From: JBBQFC01 sp038321615
Lineage (GTDB): Bacteria > Bacteroidota > Bacteroidia > Flavobacteriales_D > Cryomorphaceae
Direction of reading: 5' to 3'
NCBI GenBank assembly: GCA_038321615.1
Contig: JBBQFC010000019.1
Location: forward strand, 1-49,544
Length of the DNA: 49,544 nucleotides
The notes beneath the pieces were generated by a model. The model searched no databases, had not been told where the DNA came from, and was given only the letters and a program-made list of their open reading frames with translations. Shown here in pieces: positions 8,853 through 15,872 of the stretch. The translations under genes and the position numbers were made by a program. Position 1 is the first letter of the stretch. Each line of letters starts with the position of its first letter.

Positions 8853-9350
8853 GTGACGCCATTGATTTTAACACTTGGGATTATCTTTATGGGGATAGCT
8901 TTCCTGATAACGAAGAAAAATGCCCAATATTTATTAGCGGGTTACAATACCGCAAGCCCAGAGGTGCGGGCGCAGTTCCGGCTAGAGCCTTACCTGCGTT
9001 TTTTTAAGTTGTTTCATATATTTCTTGGGCTCAGTATTACATTGCTCGGATTTTTGGTTCGCTCCGGTTTTGGCGATGAATTGGCCCTAAATTTCTTGGT
9101 GATATATATTTTACTCGCCTACAGCTTCTTGGTATATGATGCAAATCGGTTTTCGACCGGAAAATATGCGAAGCGAAGCAGAATAGCAGGCATCGTTTTG
9201 ATAGTAATCACAGTATGCATTTTAGTTTTACTTGTTTGGGCATCCCGTTCTTCGAAGTTCGGGTTTCTCAGCGATCATTTCAAAATCTCAGGTGTTTCCG
9301 GCATTCAGCTTCGATACGACCAAATCGCTGAAATAAAACTTCTGAATTAA
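8853..9350 (+). CDS. DUF3784-type membrane protein, PH domain cut by in-frame stop
   Basis: The frame is open from GTG 8787; GTG 8853 (165 residues) fits the family start and the promoter box. The N-terminus has two or three hydrophobic segments around KNAQYLLAGYNTASPEV, the hallmark of DUF3784 proteins. The last ~20 residues (ISGVSGIQLRYDQIAEIKL) look like the first strands of a small bacterial PH-like domain and then stop at TAA 9348-9350. The following frame (9351-9575) supplies exactly the missing remainder in phase. The gene therefore looks like the N-terminal part of a DUF3784-PH fusion broken by a nonsense change. Function unknown. Confidence 0.7.
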   Translation: MTPLILTLGIIFMGIAFLITKKNAQYLLAGYNTASPEVRAQFRLEPYLRFFKLFHIFLGLSITLLGFLVRSGFGDELALNFLVIYILLAYSFLVYDANRFSTGKYAKRSRIAGIVLIVITVCILVLLVWASRSSKFGFLSDHFKISGVSGIQLRYDQIAEIKLLN

Positions 9351-9575
9351 ATGCCGCCAATCCGCTCGAAAAGCAGCGGATTTTCAACGTTTGTCATAAG
9401 AAAAGGGGCATTCAAAACTTCAGATGGACAAGCGGTACATTTAATAATGGATCAACAGGAAGAACCGTACCTGCTCATCCAACCCAAAGTGGGGAAGCCG
9501 ATCTATTATTCGTCTTTTGCAACTGACGAAGCTGCAATAAAGGTCGAATTCGAAAAGCGGATGATGGCGCCGTAA
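9351..9575 (+). CDS. PH-like domain remainder of the preceding gene
   Basis: A 74-residue frame whose ATG directly follows the TAA of the preceding gene and is in the same phase. The sequence PPIRSKSSGF...RKGAFK...DGQAVHL...PYLLI...KPIYYSS has the spacing of the later strands of bacterial PH domains appended to DUF3784 or similar membrane proteins. It lacks the first strands, which are encoded just before the stop. It could be made by reinitiation at the adjacent ATG, but alone it would not fold as a full domain. I treat it as the second half of a split gene; a separate functional protein is less likely. Confidence 0.55.
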   Translation: MPPIRSKSSGFSTFVIRKGAFKTSDGQAVHLIMDQQEEPYLLIQPKVGKPIYYSSFATDEAAIKVEFEKRMMAP

Positions 9576-9579
9576 ACAC

Positions 9580-9981
9580 TTAATTTTCGTTGCAACCCAT
9601 CCGGCGCAACTCGTTTTGAAGCCGTTCCAGGAAAATTTGTTTTTTATCGGGTGGCCATTTCATGATGTCACTCATTTTAGACTCGATACTATCGGCCAAG
9701 GTTCGACTCTCTAGGGCCAGCTTTTCTTTACGTTCGATTGCAGCGTACCACAGTAAACTGTCCATATTACCTGGCTTTTCGAGATTCCGCAATGTATCGG
9801 CCAAAGCAAATCGTCCACTGCGCAGCCCGATGGCTGTGCAATGGAGTTCTGCCAAAGAGTTCAAATCGGCATCGGAAAGATCGTGGGCCGGCTTTGACAA
9901 ATCACCACAAGAAACGGCGATGCAGAGCGCAAAGATGAAAGCGAAATTGACGTATGGAGCTACTGGATATTTCCGGGCCAT
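9580..9981 (-). CDS. Small putative lipoprotein, function unknown
   Basis: 133 residues with a hydrophobic N-terminal segment (VNFAFIFALCIAVSCG) ending in a lipobox-like AVSC around residue 25, so it is probably an envelope lipoprotein. The mature part is helical and charged and ends in RRMGCNEN. No family recognised. Its start overlaps the end of the haloperoxidase-like gene by 22 bp on the same strand, which suggests translational coupling and a related role. Spacing to the convergent PH fragment is only 4 bp. Confidence 0.65.
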   Translation of the reverse strand: MARKYPVAPYVNFAFIFALCIAVSCGDLSKPAHDLSDADLNSLAELHCTAIGLRSGRFALADTLRNLEKPGNMDSLLWYAAIERKEKLALESRTLADSIESKMSDIMKWPPDKKQIFLERLQNELRRMGCNEN

Positions 9982-11321
9982 TCAATTTGCGTTAGCACAG
10001 CATTTCCAACAGCATAGCCCATTTCTAAGCCGGCGCTGTTGTCCATTTCAAAATGGATTCCGCCGTATAATCTGGAATTGGCGCACTCTTCGGCCATTTG
10101 ATAGAAGCTGCTGTACGTGCGAGAAGTAAATCCGTATTGCAATTGACTCAAGTCAGTAAAGTCATAATTACCGTCGCCGTTTGTAAAAAGGCTATTAAAT
10201 AATGTGATGCCTGCGCCTATTTCTGCCGAATGGCCCGATACGTAAGCAGGAAAAGGTGGAGTTCCTATTACAGTATTGAAATTTGGATCGATGTACAATT
10301 TGATGTACGTCACCGGTCGCATTAACATATAATCGTACTTGCCCTTCCAGCAACTTACAAATGCATCGCTTTCGCAAACGCCCAACATTCCGAAAGCAAC
10401 CACAGTTTTTTCAAGGGTTGCGCCCGTTTCCGAAAGGAGTTGTTTCAGGATATTGAAAGTATGGCCTGCAGGCGTGCACGTTTGGAATGGGTCATCGGCC
10501 CAATATTCGGCAATCAGCTCCTCTTCTGGGGTGTTTGAATTTACTTGGTTGTAAACGTCCATTGCAGCTTGATAGAATTCAGAGTTTTCAGACGTACTGA
10601 ATGTTAGATGTGCATCTGGTTGGCTGGTCTCGGCAATATTTGATAGAAAAGTGCGATTGTCTTGCCAGTTCGGACTTAATGGGGTGGGTGTAGCATCAGT
10701 AGGGATCCAGCAATAATCTCCTAGGGGTAATTCGTAAGGGGTTTGAAAAGGATTGAGATAAGATTCATGGCCTCCATCATTCATACTGATTTGATAAATA
10801 GCATCGGCCAATGCTTTACCAAAATTTTCTGACCGCTCCACTATATCTTCATCTTCGTTTACGCTGAGTTCGGAAGCATAAGCGGATTCAAGTTGGGCTA
10901 TTAGGCCTTCTACTGCCTCGTCCATACTTGCCAAAAACATATTGCGCATGGTCTCCGCACAGACCGTGTTGCATACCAATGCCCAGTTATATTTTTCTTG
11001 ATTATTTGGTGTAGGAAGGCTACCCACTGGAAAACCTTGAATTTGCCCCGCCAAAGATTTTGCACCGGGAATGCCATGCACCGCACCCTCGTAGGCGGCT
11101 ATACCCAAATAGCCATAGGCTCGAGCCGCAACTGTAGGGAAAAAGCCGTCCATGTCGCGCGTGATATCGCATTGTAAGGCGAAATAATCTTGAACAACTT
11201 CACCGCTGTAGGATTTGGTAAGTGCACTTGGCGATGTGGGAGTGCTGGGATTTTGATCGTCGTCGTTTTGACAGGACGCTAAGGCTAAGCTGAAGCTACC
11301 CAAAATTAAAATGCGTTTCAT
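9960..11321 (-). CDS. Vanadium-dependent haloperoxidase / PAP2-superfamily lipoprotein
   Basis: The frame extends to 11381, but the ATG at 11321 begins a clear lipoprotein signal (MKRILILGSFSLALASCQ), giving 453 residues. All three motifs of the acid phosphatase/vanadium haloperoxidase fold are present: K-x6-RP as KYDYMLMRP (~residue 328), SGH as YVSGHS (~362), and SR-x5-H-x3-D as SRLYGGIHFEMD (~416). These residues bind phosphate or vanadate. The long N-terminal helical region before them is typical of haloperoxidase-type proteins and is absent from small PAP2 lipid phosphatases. Whether it oxidises halide or hydrolyses phosphate cannot be decided. It sits upstream of, and overlaps, the small lipoprotein gene ending at 9580. 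Confidence 0.85.
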   Translation of the reverse strand: MKRILILGSFSLALASCQNDDDQNPSTPTSPSALTKSYSGEVVQDYFALQCDITRDMDGFFPTVAARAYGYLGIAAYEGAVHGIPGAKSLAGQIQGFPVGSLPTPNNQEKYNWALVCNTVCAETMRNMFLASMDEAVEGLIAQLESAYASELSVNEDEDIVERSENFGKALADAIYQISMNDGGHESYLNPFQTPYELPLGDYCWIPTDATPTPLSPNWQDNRTFLSNIAETSQPDAHLTFSTSENSEFYQAAMDVYNQVNSNTPEEELIAEYWADDPFQTCTPAGHTFNILKQLLSETGATLEKTVVAFGMLGVCESDAFVSCWKGKYDYMLMRPVTYIKLYIDPNFNTVIGTPPFPAYVSGHSAEIGAGITLFNSLFTNGDGNYDFTDLSQLQYGFTSRTYSSFYQMAEECANSRLYGGIHFEMDNSAGLEMGYAVGNAVLTQIEWPGNIQ

Positions 11322-11527
11322 GAGTTGGTTAATTGATAGGTTACGGGGATAAAAATACATTTTTTGTCGTTCAGCCGACATACATCCCCGATAAATTTAA
11401 TCTGAGCAATGATGTGAGATGCCAAGCTGTTAACAATGTGAATTTGGTCGCGGTTGAAAACTTTACGCAAAGCGCATCCTTCACGCTTCGAAGGAGTATA
11501 ATTTAACGGCAGTAAATCCACTCACTT

Positions 11528-12136
11528 ATGAAAGTTCTCCTTATTGGTGCGACGGGCACTATTGGCCAGGCAATCGATGAATTACTTCAGCGTCAAGGCC
11601 ATGAAGTTATTACCGTAAGTCGAAAATCATCGCCTTCGGTCAACATCAGAAGCAAGGAAGGTATTGTCGATCTTTTTAAAAATATAGGCGTTGTAGATGC
11701 GGTGATTTGTGCTGCTGGAGCCGCTAGTTTTGGAAAGGTCACCGATTTGAGTTCCGATCAGTGGAAGCTCGCCTTAGACAGCAAACTCATGGGGCAGATC
11801 AATTTGGCAAGCGAAGCTTTTCACCATATTTCTAAAGGAGGGGTTGTAATACTCACTGGAGGTATGACGGCCTATGCCCCATGGCCCAATTCGACCACCT
11901 TCGCTATGGTAAATGCTGGCCTGGAAGGTTTTGTCCGAGGCGCAGGTGTAGATTTGGGTAGCACAAAACGTATTCTGGTTGTGCATCCTCCACTGATTTC
12001 CGAAACGGCAAAAGCCATGGGTCAAAACCCAGCAAAATACCCAAGTGCAGAGAAAGTAGCCGAGACATATGTGGCGGCTCTGGCAGGAAACGAAACGGGG
12101 AAAGCTATTTTTTGCCCGGGTTACTCACCTGCATGA
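11528..12136 (+). CDS. Short atypical SDR without the catalytic Tyr-x3-Lys
   Basis: A 202-residue Rossmann protein. The N-terminal glycine motif GATGTIG (residues 7-13) and CAAGAASFG for the NNAG position are clear. The active-site region reads TGGMTAYAPWPNSTTFAMVNAGLEGFVRGA: at the usual YxxxK position there is F-x3-N. Related short SDRs of ~200 residues, as I remember them, also carry SMVNAGLEGF there, so this is a subgroup trait and not damage. The reaction is unknown. It is transcribed toward the convergent gene at 12143 with only 6 bp between stops. Confidence 0.8.
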   Translation: MKVLLIGATGTIGQAIDELLQRQGHEVITVSRKSSPSVNIRSKEGIVDLFKNIGVVDAVICAAGAASFGKVTDLSSDQWKLALDSKLMGQINLASEAFHHISKGGVVILTGGMTAYAPWPNSTTFAMVNAGLEGFVRGAGVDLGSTKRILVVHPPLISETAKAMGQNPAKYPSAEKVAETYVAALAGNETGKAIFCPGYSPA

Positions 12137-12142
12137 TGCTTC

Positions 12143-12631
12143 TTAGAATTTTTTCGGATTACTTAAATCTACGGTCCCGATTTCTGCTTCATTCGGACTT
12201 GTTGCATAAAGTACTCCCGATTGAAAACTCGCGTCATAAAGGATATAGTAGCTTAGATAAGCAATGATTTTTCCGTTCTGTTGGGTATGAAAATAGGCAG
12301 TACGTGCTTGAACCAGGGTAGTGTCCGATCCACATTTTATCTCAATTCTTATCTCCTCCTTCATGTCTTCGTCTTGATCTGGCACCGGCAAAGGGTTGTT
12401 TTTATTGCTCACTACTTCGGTGTTTTGCGAAATAAGGACAAAACCTGTGGGCGTTTTTTCTATTCCGCAAGTAAGTATTAAGAGCTCTTCTGAATTTTGA
12501 TTGCAAGGTTCTATCTGCGCCAAACTTCTGGTGCAGCCACCCATAATCAAAGCAAAGAGCAACAGACCGAACGGTATAATTTCACTGAGCTTGAACTTTG
12601 TATTCCGCAGCTCGGGAACTGACTTTTTCAT
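12143..12631 (-). CDS. Putative lipoprotein, function unknown
   Basis: The longest frame starts at 12712, but the ATG at 12631 fits best: a basic N-terminus, then IIPFGLLLFALIMGGC, a signal peptide with lipobox MGGC. The mature ~125 residues contain three further cysteines and an acidic loop (PDQDEDMKEE), with no recognised domain. It is probably a periplasm- or outer-membrane-facing lipoprotein. It is divergent from the rhodanese gene, with ~88 bp between starts. Confidence 0.65.
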   Translation of the reverse strand: MKKSVPELRNTKFKLSEIIPFGLLLFALIMGGCTRSLAQIEPCNQNSEELLILTCGIEKTPTGFVLISQNTEVVSNKNNPLPVPDQDEDMKEEIRIEIKCGSDTTLVQARTAYFHTQQNGKIIAYLSYYILYDASFQSGVLYATSPNEAEIGTVDLSNPKKF

Positions 12632-12700
12632 ATCAGCCAAATTACAAATTCCTTGCCTTTTTCTTGGACCGAACTTTTTAGCTCCCGATTCTATTCTTGT

Positions 12701-12708
12701 TACCTTCG
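12701..12708 (+). promoter_or_regulatory. Probable -7 box TACCTTCG before the rhodanese gene
   Basis: TACCTTCG differs from TAnnTTTG at one position and ends 11 bp before the ATG at 12720, implying a very short leader. The same TAnnTTCG variant occurs upstream of dnaN (47215). Confidence 0.4.
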
Positions 12709-12719
12709 CCAAATAGTCT

Positions 12720-13229
12720 ATGATGCGCTATTTAATTATGATCTTCGTATTTATTGTCAGCCTTTTTGCTAAAGGGCAGAATAAGGTAGGTTTCGAGACC
12801 ATGGTCAATACCTTGGTTAAGGGCAAGGTAGATACTATAACGAGCGGAGAAGTGGCAGCTCTTTTGATCAAGCCCAACACCATTCTCTTAGACGCGCGCG
12901 AACCCGAAGAATTCGCGGTGAGCCATATAGCTGGCGCGCGAAACGTGGGCTACGATAAATTTGATTTCAATGCTTTACCCGACTTAAAAAAAACAGACAC
13001 TGTATTAGTTTATTGCAGTGTCGGTAAGCGTAGCGAAGACGTTGCTTTCAAGCTTAAAAAAGCTGGCTATATTAATGTGTATAATCTCTATGGCGGTATC
13101 TTCGATTGGACAAATCGCGGCTATCCTGTTGTAAACGACCGCAACGAACCCGTAAAATGTGTTCACCCCTACAGCGACCTATGGGGCTATTGGGTCAATA
13201 ATTTAGAGAAGTGTTATGAACCACGATAG
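12720..13229 (+). CDS. Exported single-domain rhodanese
   Basis: A 169-residue protein with a signal peptide (MMRYLIMIFVFIVSLFAKG), so it is periplasmic. The rhodanese core carries LLDAREPEEFAVSHIAGARN at 57-76 and the active-site loop CSVGKRS with Cys99, followed by YNLYGGIFDW. The fold transfers sulfane sulfur or acts as a redox or binding module; the loop length of six residues after Cys is that of sulfurtransferase-type rhodaneses. The last ~30 residues after the domain include a Cys pair (KCVHPYSDLW...EKCYEP). It overlaps the following DUF2064 gene by 14 bp, so the two are cotranslated. Confidence 0.88.
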   Translation: MMRYLIMIFVFIVSLFAKGQNKVGFETMVNTLVKGKVDTITSGEVAALLIKPNTILLDAREPEEFAVSHIAGARNVGYDKFDFNALPDLKKTDTVLVYCSVGKRSEDVAFKLKKAGYINVYNLYGGIFDWTNRGYPVVNDRNEPVKCVHPYSDLWGYWVNNLEKCYEPR

Positions 13230-13818
13230 TTTGCTGATGATCTTTGCCAAAAATCCTGAAATTGGCAAGGTTAAAACCCGATTGGCCAAAACTATAGGCG
13301 ACGAGCAAGCCTTAATGATCTATGTAAAACTATTGGAGCATACGCATGCTATTTCCGATCGGGTATTTGCCGATAAGGCGGTTTTCTATTCCGATAGAGT
13401 TCAGGAATTCGATATCCTTGACTACTACAAGTTTCCAAAGTTTTTGCAAAAAGGCCAAGACCTGGGCGAGCGAATGGATCGCGCTTTCGGCCAAGCATTT
13501 GCTCAGCAATATGAAAAGGTGGTAATTATTGGATCCGACTGTTTCGAACTCAATACCGAGATTATTGAGGATGCACTTACTGCCCTCGATGATTATAATG
13601 TGGTGGTTGGGCCCTCGCACGATGGCGGATATTATCTATTGGGCATGGATCGGCATTATCCGCATTTGTTTCGAAACAAAAATTGGAGCACACCCGATGT
13701 ATTCCTCGACACGCTGCTCGATCTCAAAAAATTGAATCTGAGCTATAATTTATTACCCACGCTAACCGATGTGGATGAAGAGAAAGACCTCGGCGAATTA
13801 CGAAAGCTGTTGGTCTGA
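13216..13818 (+). CDS. TIGR04282/DUF2064-type glycosyltransferase-like protein
   Basis: 200 residues. The N-terminal FAKNPEIGKVKTRLA motif corresponds to the nucleotide-binding loop of the DUF2064 family (nucleotide-diphospho-sugar transferase fold). IIGSDCFEL and VVGPSHDGGYYLLGM provide the usual Asp and DGGY signatures. The family is annotated as 'arsenosugar biosynthesis glycosyltransferase' from a subset of genomes, but without arsenic genes nearby that role is not supported here. It overlaps the upstream rhodanese gene and is followed by the NADH dehydrogenase gene 25 bp later, probably as one operon. Confidence 0.85.
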   Translation: MNHDSLLMIFAKNPEIGKVKTRLAKTIGDEQALMIYVKLLEHTHAISDRVFADKAVFYSDRVQEFDILDYYKFPKFLQKGQDLGERMDRAFGQAFAQQYEKVVIIGSDCFELNTEIIEDALTALDDYNVVVGPSHDGGYYLLGMDRHYPHLFRNKNWSTPDVFLDTLLDLKKLNLSYNLLPTLTDVDEEKDLGELRKLLV

Positions 13819-13843
13819 AAGTACATTCTCAAGAAAACACTAT

Positions 13844-15112
13844 ATGAACATACCTGAAAGCAGTGCCCCTCGTGTGGTAATAGTCGGAGGCGGTTTCGGT
13901 GGACTACAGCTCGCCAAGCATCTACCGGGCAATATGTTTCAAATTGTACTGATCGACAAGCATAATTACCACGCTTTTCAACCACTGCTCTATCAGGTGG
14001 CTACGGCGGGTTTGGAGCCTGATAGCATTGCTTATCCCATTCGCAAAATTTTCGCCAAAAAAAAGAATTTCTATTTCAGAGTTGCCGAAGTCTTGGGCGT
14101 AAATCCCGATAAGAAATGTATTTCTGCTTCGATCGGCGATTTAGAATACGATTATTTGGTTTTAGCTACTGGCACAGTAACTAATTTCTTCGGAAATGAA
14201 CATATTCAGCGCTTTGCCATGAGTATGAAAACCGTGCCCGAAGCTTTGGATATTCGCTCTTTGATATTACAGAACTTTGAAAAAGCCTTGCTCACCGATG
14301 ATCTCAAGATTAGGGCAAGCCTTATGAATTTTGTGATTGTTGGTGGCGGACCAACGGGGGTGGAGCTTGCTGGAGCCATATCGGAATTGAAGAATCACGT
14401 ATTGCCCAATGATTATCCAGATCTCGACTTACGTCGAATGCAAATTCACCTTATTGAAGGTCAAGACCGACTGCTTCCACCCATGTCGGAACAAAGCGGC
14501 AAAAAGGCTCAAGAGTATCTTGAAAAGATGGGGGTAATTGTATGGCTTGGCACCCAAGTGAAGGATTATGATGGTCGAATTATTACAACATCGGGCAAAC
14601 CGATGGACACTCAGACCTTAATCTGGGCGGCTGGGGTACATTGCATCCCGCCAAAAGGTTTGCCAGCTGATTCCTTGGTTAAAGGCAACCGGATAAAAGT
14701 AGACGTCCACAATAAGGCCGAAGGTTTCGATGGACTATACGCTATTGGCGATTTAGCCTATATGGAAACAGAAAAGTTTCCGAAAGGGCATCCACAGGTT
14801 GCACAACCCGCCATACAACAGGGTAAAAACCTCGCTAAAAACTTCGTTCGTATGCGGAGTGGAAAAGCCTTAAAGCCATATCGGTACAGAGATTTGGGGT
14901 ATCTTGCAACTATTGGGCGTACCAGAGCGGTTGCTGATCTGCCGGGCTTTAAAACACAAGGCGCGCTCGCATGGTTTATCTGGATGTTCGTGCATTTACT
15001 GGCGCTTGTCGGCTTTCGCAATAAAGTTGTCGTTTTCTTCAACTGGACTTACAATTTTTTCAATTACGATAGGGATATAAGGTTGATAATAAGACCTTAT
15101 AGGAAGGATTGA
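13844..15112 (+). CDS. ndh: Type II NADH:quinone oxidoreductase (NDH-2)
   Basis: The frame opens at 13769, inside the preceding gene, but the ATG at 13844 gives the family N-terminus and 422 residues. FAD-binding VIVGGGFGG lies at residues 12-20, the quinone-side segment NYHAFQPLLYQVATAGLEP follows, then the second dinucleotide motif VIVGGGPTGVELAG near 163-176 for NADH, and YAIGDLA for the FAD ribityl contact. The C-terminal region (WFIWMFVHLLALVGFRNK) is the amphipathic membrane-binding tail. The enzyme passes electrons from NADH to menaquinone without pumping protons. It is the last gene of the rhodanese-DUF2064-ndh run. Confidence 0.92.
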   Translation: MNIPESSAPRVVIVGGGFGGLQLAKHLPGNMFQIVLIDKHNYHAFQPLLYQVATAGLEPDSIAYPIRKIFAKKKNFYFRVAEVLGVNPDKKCISASIGDLEYDYLVLATGTVTNFFGNEHIQRFAMSMKTVPEALDIRSLILQNFEKALLTDDLKIRASLMNFVIVGGGPTGVELAGAISELKNHVLPNDYPDLDLRRMQIHLIEGQDRLLPPMSEQSGKKAQEYLEKMGVIVWLGTQVKDYDGRIITTSGKPMDTQTLIWAAGVHCIPPKGLPADSLVKGNRIKVDVHNKAEGFDGLYAIGDLAYMETEKFPKGHPQVAQPAIQQGKNLAKNFVRMRSGKALKPYRYRDLGYLATIGRTRAVADLPGFKTQGALAWFIWMFVHLLALVGFRNKVVVFFNWTYNFFNYDRDIRLIIRPYRKD

Positions 15113-15213
15113 CTACAACAGCTGTTGTTTAAGATTAGATTTATCGAGCCCATTTCAATCGAAATCAATGGCTCGCTTCCGTAGAGTGCGGTGGAAATGC
15201 GCTAAATGATCGT

Positions 15214-15232
15214 TAAATTTGTGTGATCACAC
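15214..15232 (+). promoter_or_regulatory. -7 box TAAATTTG overlapping a perfect 12-bp palindrome, upstream of the ECF sigma gene
   Basis: TAAATTTG (15214-15221) matches the -7 consensus TAnnTTTG exactly. The palindrome GTGTGATCACAC (15221-15232) shares its first base with the end of the box and covers the predicted transcription start. A dimeric regulator bound there would block initiation; autoregulation by the encoded sigma is another option. The sigma start codon is at 15267. Confidence 0.5.
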
Positions 15233-15266
15233 TTTTCTCATACAACTATTTCGAGCGTTATCAGTC

Positions 15267-15872
15267 ATGGACTCAAAAGCAAATCATATAGAAGTGGAAG
15301 ATTTACAGTTGGCAAAAGCTTGTATCGGTGGTGATAGCCGTGCCCAAGCTCAACTGTTTGAAATCTATTCACCACCAATGATGGCGATGTGCCTGCGCTA
15401 CGGTGAGAATTATGCCGAAGCTCAGGATATGTTGCAGAACGGCTTTGTTAAGGTTTACCAGAAGCTTCACCTTTACAACGGTAAAGGCCCGCTAGGTGCC
15501 TGGATAAGAAAGACAGTGGCAAATAATGCCCTGGATCAAATAAGGAAGAACCGCAGAGAGCGCGATCATTGGTTCGAACTCAAAACGGAAGTAGAATCGG
15601 AGCGCGATGTAGAGTTAGCGGAGCTTTCTGAGAGTGATCTGGAGCAGCTTACGCTCGCTCAGCTTATGGAATTGATTCAGAAAATGCCTACTGGATACCG
15701 CATGGTGTTCAACCTCTATGCGGTAGAAGAATATAGTCACAAAGAAATTGCTGAGAAATTGGGGGTCACCGAAAGTACATCGAAAACCCAATATCGCAAA
15801 GCCAAAGCATACATGCGACGATTAGTCGAACAAGAATTAAAAGAAACCTACAGTGCACAAAGACTCATTTGA
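15267..15872 (+). CDS. ECF RNA polymerase sigma factor
   Basis: 201 residues from the ATG at 15267; the longer TTG frame from 15219 would lie within the promoter. Sigma region 2 spans about 25-95 (LFEIYSPPMMAMCLRY, AEAQDMLQNGFVKVYQKL, then LGAWIRKTVANNALDQIRK). Region 4 spans about 125-185 (LMELIQKMPTGYRMVFNLYAVEEYSHKEIAEKLGVTESTSKTQYRKAK), an intact helix-turn-helix. Regions 1 and 3 are absent, as in ECF factors. The next gene overlaps by 20 bp and encodes a membrane protein with a cytoplasmic N-terminus, the expected position of an anti-sigma factor. Target promoters are unknown. Confidence 0.92.
   Translation: MDSKANHIEVEDLQLAKACIGGDSRAQAQLFEIYSPPMMAMCLRYGENYAEAQDMLQNGFVKVYQKLHLYNGKGPLGAWIRKTVANNALDQIRKNRRERDHWFELKTEVESERDVELAELSESDLEQLTLAQLMELIQKMPTGYRMVFNLYAVEEYSHKEIAEKLGVTESTSKTQYRKAKAYMRRLVEQELKETYSAQRLI

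Noticed and set aside
13216..13818. Arsenosugar biosynthesis locus
   Set aside because: The DUF2064 protein carries this name by family annotation only; no arsenic genes (arsM, arsS) are nearby.
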